Assembly: GCF_004004555.2 (NCBI RefSeq)
Contig: NZ_SACP01000015.1
Location: 96,916-160,915 of the forward strand
Direction: 5' to 3'
Length of the DNA stretch: 64,000 bases
DNA from: Methylobacterium oryzihabitans
GTDB lineage: Bacteria > Pseudomonadota > Alphaproteobacteria > Rhizobiales > Beijerinckiaceae
Shown: piece after piece, positions 15,984 to 26,600 of the stretch
How the letters are laid out: the number at the start of each line of letters is the position of its first letter
Numbering within the stretch: position 1 is the stretch's first letter
The notes under the pieces: model-generated
What the model was told of the DNA's origin: nothing
Databases searched by the model: none
The model's input: the letters and a program-made list of their open reading frames with translations, nothing else
Program-made: the position numbers and the translations under genes

Positions 15984-17372
15984 ATGCAGCACCTCCCCGA
16001 GCCCGATCCCTGGAACGCCCGCGGCCGCCTGATCGCGGCGACCCTCGGCCTCGGCGGGTTCCTGGCGAATTTCGACGTGACGTCGGTCGTGGTGATCCTG
16101 CCGGCGATCGGGACGGATCTCGGCCTCCGGGTCGACCGGCTGGCCTGGATCGTCGACGCCTACAGCCTCGCCTTCACCGCGACCCTGCTCGTGGCCGGGG
16201 CCCTGGCCGATCGCTTCGGCCGCAGGCGGATGCTGCTCATCGGGAATCTCGGCTTCCTCGCGGCGTCTCTCGCCTGCGGCTTCGCGCCGTCCGGCGCCCT
16301 CTTCCTGGCGGCCCGCGCGGCGCAGGGGTGCGGCGCGGCCTTCCTGGTGACCGGAACCTTCGCGTCGATCGCGGCGGCGTTCCCCGCGCGCGGAGCGCGG
16401 GCCCGGGCCTTCGGCGTCGTCGGCGTCGTGTCGGGAGTGGCCATGGCTCTGGGGCCGAGCCTGGGAGGGATCATCGGCTCGGGGTTGGGATGGCGGTGGA
16501 TCTTCCTCGTCAACCTCCCGTTCTGCCTCGCGATCGCTGCTGCGGTCCCGCGCCTCGTGACGGACGCCCCCGCCGACACCCGCAGGCCGCTGGACTGGCC
16601 CGGTGTCCTCCTCCTGACGCTCGCGCTCGGGCTGGTGATCGAGGCGATCCTGGACCTGCGCCGTTCCCCCGTCCACACCGTGATCGGCGTCGCGGCGGGG
16701 GCCGGGCTGGTCGGATGGTTCGTCGCCCGGCAAAGGCGGCGCCCGCACCCGCTGCTCGATCCGACGGTCTTCGCGAGCCGGCCGATGGCCGGACTCGCGG
16801 CCCTGCTGCTCGCCGTCTCGGTCGGCTACTGGGCGGTGCTCGTCTACCTTCCGCTGTTCCTGAGCGAGGGGTTCGGCTGGACACCCGAGGCGACCGGGAT
16901 GGGCCTGCTGGCCGCGACGGTCCCGATGCTCGTCATTCCGCCGTTCGGCGGGACTCTCGCCGTCCGGCTCGGGTTGCGCGGGCTGTTCGCGACCGCGCTC
17001 ACCCTGCTGGCGCTCGGCGCAGGCGCCCTCGTCCTGGCCGCGCTCGTGCAAACCGGGGCGTTGGCGCTCGCCTGGGCCTTCGCCGGCATGGCGCTGCTCG
17101 GCATCGGCGCCGCGCTGTCGCATCCGCAGCTCTCCGGCGCCGTTCTGGCCCTCGCGCCGCCCGAAGCCGGCGGCATGGCGTCGGCCGTCACCGTCATCGC
17201 GCGGCAGGCCGGCTTCGCCCTCGGTGTCGCCGGGCTCGGGGCACTCATGCCGTCCGCACCCGATGCCGTCGGCTTCGCGTGGCCCTTCGGCGTCGCCGCG
17301 GGGATCTCGACCTGCGGTCTCCTTGCCTGCCGCCTCCTTCCGCCGTCGTCGAGCGAGGCCGCAGGCGCGTGA
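15984..17372 (+). CDS. MFS transporter, DHA2 (EmrB/QacA-like) drug exporter
   Basis: An inner-membrane proton antiporter of 462 residues with 12-14 hydrophobic segments. FLANFDVTSVVVILPAIGTD is the DHA2 first helix. WIVDAYSLAFTATLL and GALADRFGRRRMLLIGNLGF contain motif A, and GPSLGGIIGSGLGWRWIFLV is the antiporter motif C region. I chose ATG 15984 (MQHLPEPDPW); an ATG at 15912 would add 24 non-hydrophobic residues overlapping the operator. The substrate is unknown. It is divergent from the LysR gene. Confidence 0.9.
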   Translation: MQHLPEPDPWNARGRLIAATLGLGGFLANFDVTSVVVILPAIGTDLGLRVDRLAWIVDAYSLAFTATLLVAGALADRFGRRRMLLIGNLGFLAASLACGFAPSGALFLAARAAQGCGAAFLVTGTFASIAAAFPARGARARAFGVVGVVSGVAMALGPSLGGIIGSGLGWRWIFLVNLPFCLAIAAAVPRLVTDAPADTRRPLDWPGVLLLTLALGLVIEAILDLRRSPVHTVIGVAAGAGLVGWFVARQRRRPHPLLDPTVFASRPMAGLAALLLAVSVGYWAVLVYLPLFLSEGFGWTPEATGMGLLAATVPMLVIPPFGGTLAVRLGLRGLFATALTLLALGAGALVLAALVQTGALALAWAFAGMALLGIGAALSHPQLSGAVLALAPPEAGGMASAVTVIARQAGFALGVAGLGALMPSAPDAVGFAWPFGVAAGISTCGLLACRLLPPSSSEAAGA

Positions 17373-17409
17373 CGTGGGGTCTCGACCAACCGGGGGGTTG
17401 AGCGGAGCC

Positions 17410-18954
17410 CTACCCGACGCTGATCCGCCCCTCGCGCCCGATCAGCCGCCCGAGGCCGCGCAGGCGGTTCGACAGCCGGTCGCTCGCCAGCGCCCGCAAC
17501 TCCTCGGGCAGGTGCAGCACCACCGCCCCGTCGCTGACCGTGAGCGGCGTGCGCGGCAGGACGCCTTCCATCGCCACCGAGACCGGGAAGGCGACGCGCA
17601 GCAGGGCGCCGAGGAGGCGGGCCTGCTCGAACAGGCGCGGGCCGGCGAGCTGGCGCAGGGTCGGGCTCGCCTTCTCGGGGGCGACGCCCTCGTGGCGGAA
17701 GAACACCGCCACCGCGAGATAGGCCCGGCCGGGATGGTCGAGCCCGACGAAGTTGCCGTGGGCGATCAGGTTGAGGCTCTGCTCGCCGCGGTAATCCGGG
17801 TGGGTGCGCCAGCCGATGTCGGCGAGCAGGCAGGCGGCGTGGCGCAGCCGGCGCTCGTCGGCGGTCTCGGGCGTGTCGAGGCTGGCGAAGAAGGCGTCGG
17901 TCCAGCCCTGCAGGTCGGTGCCGTGCCCGGGGCAGCGCGCGCGCAGGCGGTTCAGCTCGGCGGCGGCGCAGAGCAGCGGATCCTCGGCCCGGGCGGCGGG
18001 GTCGATCTGCTCGAACAGAAGGCCCTCGCGCACCCCGGCGGCCGAGACCGCGATCTCGCGGGGCCGGCCGGAGCGGATGATCTCCTCCAGCACCACCGCC
18101 CCGTAGGCGAGGAGCGGCCGGCGGGCCTCCGACACACTCTCCACTGCCGCGAGGGTCGTGGGGTCGGAGCGCTCGACCACGTCGAGGAAGCCGAGTTCGT
18201 CGGCCGGCTCGATCGTGTAGCCGTGCATGACGTGGAGCGGGTAGTGGCGCGCCGCCTGATGCAGGCGGGCGAGCGCCCGCCAGGTGCCGCCGACGGCGTA
18301 GAAGGTGCGCCCGCGCAGGGTCTCGAGCTGCGGCGCGGCCTTGCGCAGGGTGTCGGCGGCGATCTTGCGCGCCTTCTTGAGCGAGCCGCCGCTGAGATCC
18401 TGGAGCGCGAGGCCGCCGAGCGGCATCGTCACCCCCTGGCCGATCGCGGTGCCGCGCACGTCGACGAGTTCGAGGCTGCCGCCGCCGAGGTCCCCGACCA
18501 CGCCGTCGGGCGCGTAGAAGCTCGACACGACGCCGAGGGCCGACAATTCGGCCTCGCGCCGGCCCGACAGCAGCCCGATCGGCTCGCCGCAGGCCGCCTG
18601 CGCCGCCTCGATGAAGGCCGGGCCGTTCTCGGCGTCGCGGGCGGCGGCGGTGGCGAGCACGTGGACCTGCCCGACCCGCATGGTGCGGCACAGCTCGCGG
18701 AACCGCGCCAGGGCCTGGAGCGCCCGGCGCACCCCGTCCTCGGGCAGGCGGCCGGTGCTGAGCACGTTGCGGCCGAGCCCGCACATCACCTTCTCGTTGT
18801 AGAGCTGGGTCGGGGCGCGGCCGAGGCCGGCATAGGCGACGAGCCGCACCGAATTCGAGCCGATGTCGACGATCGCGACCGGCTGGCCCGGCTCGATCCG
18901 GGCCGGACGGTCGGGTGAGGGAGCGGCGGGGTGGGCAGCGGAATCGAGGCTCAT
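17410..18954 (-). CDS. ppx: Ppx/GppA family exopolyphosphatase
   Basis: A protein of 514 residues of the actin-like Ppx/GppA family, hydrolysing terminal phosphates of polyphosphate and possibly pppGpp. AIVDIGSNSVRLVAY near residue 27 is phosphate loop 1 and GDLGGGSLELVDV near 150 is loop 2. GGTWRALARLHQ and the helical C-terminal domain follow. It lies 43 bp downstream of ppk on the same strand, the usual synthesis and degradation pair. Confidence 0.92.
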   Translation of the reverse strand: MSLDSAAHPAAPSPDRPARIEPGQPVAIVDIGSNSVRLVAYAGLGRAPTQLYNEKVMCGLGRNVLSTGRLPEDGVRRALQALARFRELCRTMRVGQVHVLATAAARDAENGPAFIEAAQAACGEPIGLLSGRREAELSALGVVSSFYAPDGVVGDLGGGSLELVDVRGTAIGQGVTMPLGGLALQDLSGGSLKKARKIAADTLRKAAPQLETLRGRTFYAVGGTWRALARLHQAARHYPLHVMHGYTIEPADELGFLDVVERSDPTTLAAVESVSEARRPLLAYGAVVLEEIIRSGRPREIAVSAAGVREGLLFEQIDPAARAEDPLLCAAAELNRLRARCPGHGTDLQGWTDAFFASLDTPETADERRLRHAACLLADIGWRTHPDYRGEQSLNLIAHGNFVGLDHPGRAYLAVAVFFRHEGVAPEKASPTLRQLAGPRLFEQARLLGALLRVAFPVSVAMEGVLPRTPLTVSDGAVVLHLPEELRALASDRLSNRLRGLGRLIGREGRISVG

Positions 18955-18997
18955 CCGGTTCCTCGTGGGGCCGCCGGGCCGCGGCCCCGCGCTCCGG

Positions 18998-21265
18998 TCA
19001 GGCGCGCTGGGCGCGCCGGCTCAGGGCGCGCGGGCTCGATTTCTTCGATGCCTTTCCGCGCCCCGAGAGGCTCGGATTGGTCATGAAATACTTGTGCGCG
19101 TTGAACGGCTCCTCGCCCTCGCCGGGCTGGATCCGCTCGCTCGCACCCGAGGCCAGTACACGCCAGCTCTGCTGGTTGTCGAGGAGATTCGCCAGCATGA
19201 TCTGGTCGAGCACCTGCTGGTGCACGGTCGGATTCAGGATCGGCAGCATCGCCTCGACCCGGCGGTCGAGGTTGCGGCTCATCAGGTCGGCCGAGGAGAT
19301 GTAGACCCGCGCCTTCGGGTGCGGCAGCCCGACGCCGTTGCCGAAGGCGTAGACCCGGCCGTGCTCCAGGAAGCGGCCGACGATCGACTTGACCCGGATG
19401 TTCTCCGACAGGCCGGGCACCCCGGGCCGCAGGCAGCAGATGCCGCGCACGACGCAGTCGATCTGCACGCCGGCCTGGCTGGCGTCGTAGAGCGCGTCGA
19501 TGATCTGGGTGTCGACGAGCGAGTTGCACTTGATCCAGATCGCCGCCGGGCGCCCGGCCCTGGCGTGGGCGACCTCCTCGTCGATGTGTTCGAGCAGCCG
19601 CGGCTTGAGCGTCAGCGGCGACACCGCCATCCGCTCCAGCTCCGCCGGCTCCGCGTAGCCGGTGATGAAGTTGAAGATCCGCGACACGTCCCGGCCGATC
19701 GTCGCGTCGGCGGTGAAGAACGACAGGTCGGTGTAGATCCGGGCGGTGATCGGGTGGTAGTTGCCGGTGCCGACGTGGCAGTAGCTGACGAGCTTCTCGC
19801 CCTCGCGCCGCACCACCATCGACAGCTTGGCGTGGGTCTTCAGCTCGATGAAGCCGAACACGACCTGGGCGCCGGCCTTCTCGAGGTTGCGGGCCCAGCG
19901 GATGTTGGCCTCCTCGTCGAACCGCGCCTTCAGCTCGACCAGCGCGGTGACCGACTTGCCGGCCTCCGCCGCCTCGGCGAGGGCCGCGACGATCGGCGAG
20001 TTCGAGGACGTGCGGTAGAGCGTCTGCTTGATCGCCACGACGTTGGGGTCGCGGGCGGCCTGGGCGAGGAACTGCACCACCGCGTCGAACGACTCGTAGG
20101 GGTGGTGGACGACGATGTCCTTCTGGCGGATCGCCGCGAAGCAGTCGCCGCCGCTCTCGCGGATGCGCTCGGGAAAGCGCGGGTTGTAGGGCTTGAACTT
20201 CAGGTCCGGCCGGTCGATGCCGACGATCTGCGACAGCTCGTTGAGGGCGAGCATGCCCTCGACCAGGAACACCGCGTCGCCCGGGATCTCGAGCTCGTCG
20301 GCGACGAAGCTGCGCAGGTCCTCGGGCATCCCGGCATCGACCTCGAGGCGGATGACGATGCCGCGCCGGCGCTGCTTGAGCGCCGTCTCGAAGTGGCGCA
20401 CCAGATCCTCGGCCTCCTCCTCGATCTCGAGGTCGGAATCGCGCACCACCCGGAACCCGCCCTGGCCCTTGACGAGGTAGCCCGGGAAGAGCCGGCTGGT
20501 GAACAGCACGATCACCTGCTCGATGGCGATGAACCGGGCGGTGCCCGACGTGCCGGAATCCGGCAGGCGCACGAAGCGGTCGATCACCGAGGGCAGGCGG
20601 ATCAGCGCCCGCAGCACCCGGGCGTCCCGCGGCCGCACCAGCATCAGGGCGATGGTCGAGCCGAGGTTCGGGATGAACGGGAACGGGTGCGCCGGGTCGA
20701 TGGCGAGCGGCGTCAGCACCGGGAAGATGTGCTGGAGGAAGTACTCTTCCAGCCACGCGGCCTCCGGCGCGGTCAGCCCCTGCGCCTCCACGAGGTCGAT
20801 GCCCTCGCCGTGCAGGTCGGCGCGCAGCTCGCGCCAGCGCCGCTGCTGGTCGCGGGCGAGTTCCGACACCTCGGCGCCGATGCGGGCGAGCTGCTCGCCC
20901 GGGGTCAAGCCGTCCTGCGACGGGGCGTCCATGCCGGCGCGGACCTGATCGTGCAGGCCGGCGACCCGCACCATGAAGAACTCGTCGAGGTTGTTGGCCG
21001 AGATCGACAGGAAGCGAAGCTGTTCGAGCAGGGGGTGGCCGGTATTCGAGGCCTCCTCCAGCACCCGGCGGTTGAACTGGAGCCACGACAATTCGCGGTT
21101 GACGAAGCGGGCCGGCTCCTTGCGCAGGGCATGGCCGGCGGCGACCGCCTCCCTCTCCGCAGCCTTGCGCGCAGCCTCCTCGGCGCCGGCGACCGGCGTC
21201 GCGTCCGGCTCGGCCTCGATCGCCGTGGTCCGGCTCGTCCGGGCGATGGCTGCGGGTTCCGACAC
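18998..21265 (-). CDS. ppk: polyphosphate kinase 1
   Basis: A protein of 755 residues. After a charged leader of about 50 residues it enters the PPK1 N-domain at [54 protein letters not shown] and [15 protein letters not shown] follow. [20 protein letters not shown] carries the histidine expected to be autophosphorylated. It makes polyphosphate reversibly from ATP and is associated with the membrane. The order perM-hdaA-ppk-ppx is common in Rhizobiales. Confidence 0.96.
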   Translation of the reverse strand: MSEPAAIARTSRTTAIEAEPDATPVAGAEEAARKAAEREAVAAGHALRKEPARFVNRELSWLQFNRRVLEEASNTGHPLLEQLRFLSISANNLDEFFMVRVAGLHDQVRAGMDAPSQDGLTPGEQLARIGAEVSELARDQQRRWRELRADLHGEGIDLVEAQGLTAPEAAWLEEYFLQHIFPVLTPLAIDPAHPFPFIPNLGSTIALMLVRPRDARVLRALIRLPSVIDRFVRLPDSGTSGTARFIAIEQVIVLFTSRLFPGYLVKGQGGFRVVRDSDLEIEEEAEDLVRHFETALKQRRRGIVIRLEVDAGMPEDLRSFVADELEIPGDAVFLVEGMLALNELSQIVGIDRPDLKFKPYNPRFPERIRESGGDCFAAIRQKDIVVHHPYESFDAVVQFLAQAARDPNVVAIKQTLYRTSSNSPIVAALAEAAEAGKSVTALVELKARFDEEANIRWARNLEKAGAQVVFGFIELKTHAKLSMVVRREGEKLVSYCHVGTGNYHPITARIYTDLSFFTADATIGRDVSRIFNFITGYAEPAELERMAVSPLTLKPRLLEHIDEEVAHARAGRPAAIWIKCNSLVDTQIIDALYDASQAGVQIDCVVRGICCLRPGVPGLSENIRVKSIVGRFLEHGRVYAFGNGVGLPHPKARVYISSADLMSRNLDRRVEAMLPILNPTVHQQVLDQIMLANLLDNQQSWRVLASGASERIQPGEGEEPFNAHKYFMTNPSLSGRGKASKKSSPRALSRRAQRA

Positions 21266-21365
21266 GATGGGCGTCCTCCTCGGTCGATGTCGTGGGTTGG
21301 ATTCGCGCGCTCGCGCGTCCGGTGACAGGTCAGTGCGACAATTGCATGAAACCGCCGGCCCCGGG

Positions 21366-22085
21366 TCAGGGTTCGCCGGCCTCGTCCGGGTCCTCGGCCG
21401 CCGCGCCGTCGAGGGCGGCGAGCGTCGCGAGGGCCAGCGGGCGGGTGATGCGCCGGCCGCGGCTGAGGCCCTCGCGGTCGAGGGCGGCCACGACGTCGCG
21501 GGCGCGCCCGAGGGAGCGGTCGATGCGCAGCGCCAGCGCCTCGACCACGCTGATGTCGACCACGAGCTGGCGGTCGACGAACAGCTTCACCAGCACCATC
21601 CGCAGCAGCGTCTCGTCCGGCGGCGCGATGGCGATGCCGGGGGCGAGCCGCAGGCGCGAGCGCAGGTCGGCGACCGCCAGCCCCCAGGCCTCGACGGCGC
21701 CGGTGCCGGTCACGACCACGCCGGTCCCGCGCTCGCGGGCGAGGTTGAGCAGGTGGAACAGCGCAGCCTCGTCGCGGCCCTCGGGCCGGTCGGCATCCTC
21801 GATCACGAGGTTGCCGTTGGAGACGAGGTGCGGCACCGCCTCCCGGGTCACCTCGGCGGCCGGCACGGTCCAGGCATGAGCCTGCGTCGCCCAGATCGAG
21901 GCGAGATGGCTCTTGCCGCTGCCCGACGGACCGGTGAGGACAAGCACGCGGTCGGGCCAGTCGGGCCAGGATTCGATCCGGGCGTAGGCGGCCTCGTTGG
22001 TCGGGCTGACGAGGAAGTCCTCGCGGCCGTAGCGGGGATCGAGCGGCAGGTCGAAGGCGAGCTGGCGGGGAAGCGGATCTGGCAT
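21366..22085 (-). CDS. hdaA: DnaA-related regulatory inactivator HdaA
   Basis: A AAA+ protein of 239 residues, DnaA-like but lacking a DNA-binding domain IV. The Walker A region is [20 protein letters not shown] near 48-67, and the Walker B-like motif is [12 protein letters not shown]. The N-terminal [10 protein letters not shown] (QLxLxLP-type) is the clamp-binding motif used by Hda to contact DnaN. It stimulates ATP hydrolysis by DnaA after initiation. It lies 25 bp downstream of the PerM-like gene, on the same strand. Confidence 0.9.
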   Translation of the reverse strand: MPDPLPRQLAFDLPLDPRYGREDFLVSPTNEAAYARIESWPDWPDRVLVLTGPSGSGKSHLASIWATQAHAWTVPAAEVTREAVPHLVSNGNLVIEDADRPEGRDEAALFHLLNLARERGTGVVVTGTGAVEAWGLAVADLRSRLRLAPGIAIAPPDETLLRMVLVKLFVDRQLVVDISVVEALALRIDRSLGRARDVVAALDREGLSRGRRITRPLALATLAALDGAAAEDPDEAGEP

Positions 22086-22110
22086 CGGGGGCGGCGTCGC
22101 TCGTCTCTCG

Positions 22111-23223
22111 TCAGGGCAGGCGGGCCGGCACGGCGGGCGGCGCCTCCTCGGGCAGCAGCGGCGCCTCGTCGTGGTAGAGCCTGCTGGCGAGATAGCGCCG
22201 GACCCCGAACCGGGCGATGACCCCGATCGCCGCCGCGATCGGCACCGCCAGCAGCAGGCCGAGGAAGCCGAACAGCGAGCCGAAGGCGAGCAGCGCGAAC
22301 ATCAGCCAGACCGGATGCAGCCGCACCGCGTCGCCGACGAGCTTGGGCTGGAGCACGTTGCCTTCGAGGAACTGGCCGATCAGGAACACCGCCACCGTAA
22401 GGGTGATCGGCAGGCCGTTGGGCCAGAACTGCACCAGGGCGACGCCGGTCGAGAGCAGGAACCCGGTGAGCGAGCCGACATACGGGATGAAGGTGAGGAA
22501 GCCGGCGAGCAGGCCGATCAGCACGCCGAAATTCAGCCCGACCGCCCACAGTCCGGCGGCGTAGAACGTGCCGAGGATGAGGCAGACGAGGCTCTGGCCG
22601 CGGATGAAGCTCGTGATCGCGCCGTCGATCTCGCGGGCGAGCTGGCGCACGGTGAGGCGGTGGCGCGGCGGCACCCAGCGGTCGAGGGTCGCGATCATCC
22701 GGTCCCAGTCGACCAGGAGATAGAACGCCACCACCGGCGTCACCACGAGGAGCGACACGAGGCCGACGATCGCCTGACTGCCGGTCCACAGCGAGCGCAG
22801 GAAGGCCAGCACCCAGGCGACCCCCTGCCCCATCAGGTTGCCGACCGAGGATTGCAGCTCCTGCACCGCCTGGCTGCCCCCGGCGCGCTCGATCAGCGGC
22901 CCGGCATGCTCGGCGATGATCGATTGCAGCTTGGCGATCGTCGCCGGCATCGTGGCGACGAGCGCCGCGAGCTGGTTGGCCGCCAGCGGCACCGCGACGA
23001 CGAGCACCACGACGAGGAGCAGCAGGAACACCGCCAGGATGACGAAGGTCGCGGCGAGCCGCCCGATCCCGAGCCGTTCCAGCCGGTCGGCGATCGGGTC
23101 GAGCACGTAGGCCAAGGCCGCGCCGGCCACGAAGGGCAGCAGCACGTCGCGCAGGAGGTAGAGCAGCAGCGCCAGGATCGCGAAGGCGGACAGGGCGATC
23201 ACCACCCGGCGCTGGATCGGCAT
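22111..23223 (-). CDS. AI-2E/PerM family membrane protein
   Basis: A protein of 370 residues with about eight membrane segments: LFLRDVLLPF-type N-terminal helices (residues 7-40), a hydrophobic stretch near 62-84, then a helical soluble region, and a cluster of segments from about 205. PVVAFYLLVDWD, GNFGVLIG-like LNFGVLIGLLAGFLTFIPYVG and LEGNVLQPKLVGDAVRLHP are family signatures. Members are called autoinducer-2 exporters or permease PerM, but the function is uncertain. I chose ATG 23223 (MPIQRRVVIALSAFAI); upstream codons run into the repeat. Confidence 0.85.
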   Translation of the reverse strand: MPIQRRVVIALSAFAILALLLYLLRDVLLPFVAGAALAYVLDPIADRLERLGIGRLAATFVILAVFLLLLVVVLVVAVPLAANQLAALVATMPATIAKLQSIIAEHAGPLIERAGGSQAVQELQSSVGNLMGQGVAWVLAFLRSLWTGSQAIVGLVSLLVVTPVVAFYLLVDWDRMIATLDRWVPPRHRLTVRQLAREIDGAITSFIRGQSLVCLILGTFYAAGLWAVGLNFGVLIGLLAGFLTFIPYVGSLTGFLLSTGVALVQFWPNGLPITLTVAVFLIGQFLEGNVLQPKLVGDAVRLHPVWLMFALLAFGSLFGFLGLLLAVPIAAAIGVIARFGVRRYLASRLYHDEAPLLPEEAPPAVPARLP

Positions 23224-23298
23224 CGGCTCTCTCCTGCCCTGGTCGTTCCCGGCAGATAGGGAGCGGGGCGTCGTACGGTCAAGGCGGCGGGGGTGTGG

Positions 23299-23539
23299 AT
23301 CCAGGGCCATCGCTTCAGCGATTGTCCTGTGGTCGCCCGCAGGGCGACGCTTGATGGCGGGCGCGGTGCGCTTTGCGCCCGAAGAGCGCCCCGCGGAGCG
23401 GGTTCGAGGGGACGAATGTCCGCTCGAACACAGAGCTGAGCGAAAGCCGAGGCTGCGGGCGACACTGCGTGTCGCGCACTGCCGCCGGCGCCTGAGGCCA
23501 AGCGGGAAACCAGGGCAATCGCTCTGAAGCGATTGCCCT
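23299..23539 (+). mobile_element. family 2 repeat, copy 1: putative non-autonomous element with 8-bp duplication
   Basis: A 241-bp element beginning ATCCAGGGCCATCGC and ending GATTGCCCT. It is flanked on both sides by GGGTGTGG (23291-23298 and 23540-23547). Both ends form hairpins; the right one (23511-23540) has a perfect 13-bp stem with loop CTGA. It encodes no transposase. It occupies most of the 401-bp gap between the PerM-like gene and addB. The other intact copy is at 29743-29963 in the opposite orientation. Confidence 0.82.
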
Positions 23540-23624
23540 GGGTGTGGATCCGGTGCGCCGGACCACGAAGGCGTGCGCCGGTCCCGGCCGGGCACGGGGG
23601 ACCGGCGGCGAGAGACCGAGCGCC

Positions 23625-26600
23625 CTACGCCTCCTCCCCGCCGACCAGCGACCATTCCTTGACCCGGGCGAGGTGGTCGTAGGCCGAGTAGGCCTTGGCG
23701 TATTTCGGGTAGGGCCGCGACAGGTAGGCGGCCTCGCCGGCGAGGAAGCGCTCGATCAGGAGCTTCAGCCGCCCGGCATGCTCGTCAACGAGGTCGGCGA
23801 CGCTGCGCTCCTCGCCCCGCGGCGGCTTGACCGGCAGCACGTCGAGGGGCGAGCGCCCGCCCCCGGCCCGGACGTAGACGAGGTCGGGGACCGCGGGCGC
23901 CGGGGCGAGATCCCGGAAGGCGCCGTCGCGCAGCATCGCCGCCTCCAGGGTGAGCTGGGGCGAGAACCCGGCGAAGATCTCCCGAGCGCTCGGCGGCGTA
24001 CCGGTCTTGAAGTCGATGACGGTGCGGCCGCCGTCGCGGCGGGCCTCGATCCGGTCGGCCCGGGCGGTGAGGGTGAAGGTCTCGCCTCCCGCCAGTGCCA
24101 TCGGCCAGCGCCCGCCGATCTCGGCATGGACCCGGGCGAGGGCTGGCCGACGCTCGGCCTCCCAGACCAGGAAGGCGGCGGCGAGCCGCTCGAAGCGCGG
24201 CCACCACTCGGCGTAGAGTTCGGGATAGGCGTCGGCGATCCGCGCGAAGGCGTTGATCGCGAGGTCGTAGAGCGGCTCGTGCGGGTCGGCCGGCAGGGTC
24301 TCGGGGTATTTCTGCGCGAAGCCGCCGAGCACGTCGTGGACGATCGTGCCGCGGTCGCTGGCGCTCGGCTGCACCGCCACCGGTTCGAGGGGGTCGAGGC
24401 CGAGAACGTGGCGCGCGAAGATGCCGTAGGGGTCGCGCACGAGAGTTTCGATCTCGGTGACGCTGAGCCGGCGCGGAAAAAGCGCGGGGTCGGGCCGCGG
24501 CGCCGGCCGGGCGAGGCGCGGCGGCGCCGGGGCGTCGCCGCGGTCGAGGGCGGCGGCGCAGGCGCGCAGGCGGTCGCCGTCCCTCGTCATCCCGGCCCAG
24601 ACCGCCTCGCCCGCGAAGGCGCGCAGGCGCTGGAGGAAGCGCGACGGCACCATCGGCGAGCCCTCGCGCTTGTGGGCCCGGGTGACGACCGCGTCGTGGC
24701 AGCCGAGCGCCTGAACGAAGTCGTGGGCGGTCTGGCCGAGGCGCCGCTCCGGCGGCGGCAGGCCGACGCGGGTGCGCATCGGCCGGTTGAGGAAGGCGTC
24801 GGTCTCGGCCTTGGGCGGCCAGACGCCCTCGTCGAGGCCGCCGAGCACCACCCGGTCGACCCGCAGCAGCCGGGCCTCGAGCAGGCCGAGAATGCGCAGG
24901 CGCGGATGCGGCGACGGGCCGGTCCGGCCGCTCACCACCCGGTCGCGGGCGAGCGCGGTGAAGAACGGTGGGTAATCCGAGAACCGCCCCGGAACCGGGC
25001 CGGGCTCGGCCAGGGCGAGGTCGTCGAACAGCGCGTCGAGGGTCGCGGCGGACGGGTCGTCGACGTCGCCCGGCCCGTCCATCAGCCGGTCGCAGGTCTC
25101 GCGGTGATCCTGGGCGAGACCGACGAGGTCGTGCGCCGGGTCGCCGGCCGCTTGCCCGAACCCGTCGAACGCCACGGCGAGGCGCCGGAGCAGGTCGTCG
25201 GCGGCGTCCCAGTCCTCCGGGGTCAGCCGCTGCTTCGGCCGCGGCGCCCGGCGCTCGCCGCCGTCGCGGTTGGCGCGCAGGGCCTCGGCGAGACCGTCGA
25301 AGCCGCGGGCCGGCGCGGGCCCGCGCAGGACGCCGATCTCCAGCACGGCGGCGGCACGCACCACCTCGGCCCGGCTCAGGCCGAGCGTCACCAGCGGATG
25401 CGCGAGCAGCGCCAGCACCCGCGTCGGTTCGGCGTCGAGGGCGGCGACGTCGGCGGCGAGGCGGGCGAGGCGCCCGGCCCGGGACAGGGCGAGGGATTCG
25501 CCGCCGGAATCGTCGGCGACGATGCCCCAGCGCTTCAGCTCGGCGGCGACCCGGCGGGCGAGATTGCGGTCGGGCGTCACCAGGGCGGCGGTGGCGCCGG
25601 GCCGCTCCAGCGTCTCGCGCAGGGCGATGGCGGCGCACAGCGCCTCCTCGCGCTCGTCGGCCGCCTCGACCACCGCGAGCCCGGCGCAGCCGCCGCGGGA
25701 CAGGGCCGCGCGGCGGCCCGGATCGAGGTCGGCCCAGGCGTCGGTGGTCTCGGCCGGGCGCAGCACCTCGGACAGCAGGGCGGCGCGCGCCTCCGCCGCC
25801 GGCTCCGGCCGGCCCAGCGCCCGCACCGCCTCGCGCCCGAGCGCGAGATGGTCGGCGGCGAGCAACCGGTGCAGGATCGCCTGCGGGTGGGCGTGGGCGA
25901 CGTGCTCGCCGTCGCCGCCGGGGTCGATCGCCCGCCAGCCGTCCGGATCGAGGCCGAGATCGAGGCCCGGCAACACCACGGCGCCGCGGTCGAGGCTCGC
26001 CACGGCGGCGATCAGCGCCGCGGTCGCCGGGATCGAGCCGGTGGAGCCGGCGACGATCACCGGGTCCGCCGGCCGGTCGCGGCGCAGGCGCGCCGCCTCG
26101 GCGAGCATCAGCTCGCGCCCCCGGGCGACCGGATCGCTCAGGCCGCGCTCGGCCAGGATCGCCGGCCACGCCTCGGCGGCGATGCGCACGAAGTCGAGGG
26201 TGAGCGAGAAGTAGCGCGAGAACTCGGCCTCGACCGCGCCGGCGATGTCGTCCCAGGGCATGCCCTCGACGGCGAGCGAATCCATCAGCCCTTCGAGATC
26301 GGCCGCGAGGGCGACGGCGTCGGCCGGCGAGGACGGCACCCGGAACGGCACCTCGTCGCCGAGGGGCAGCAACTGGCGGTCGACGGTCTCGGCCCAGGCC
26401 TGGACGAGGCGGGCGAGGATCAGCCGGCGCTCCAGCCCGGCCATCGGCGGGTGCAGCGCCGCCTCGGGGCGCGCGCCCGGCGGGGCGGCGGCGAGGTCGA
26501 TCTCGGCCTCGTCGGCCTCGCCGAGAGGGACCATGCGCGGCAGCAGGGCCGCCGGGCCGCAACGCTGCCCGAGGGTCGCGGCGAGGGCGCGGGCCGCCCG

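Noticed and set aside
18863..21325. Long open frame of about 820 codons on the plus strand opposite ppk and ppx
   Set aside because: It is the antisense of ppk, which has full family motifs. The antisense translation is low-complexity, rich in Arg, Asp, Val and Gly, with no domain. In DNA of this GC content such shadows are common.
23315..23566. Short frames inside the family 2 repeats that share a peptide like LCVRxDIRP and RGALRAQSAP
   Set aside because: Similarity follows from nucleotide identity of the repeats. The frames begin and end differently in the two copies, and no start signal is conserved.
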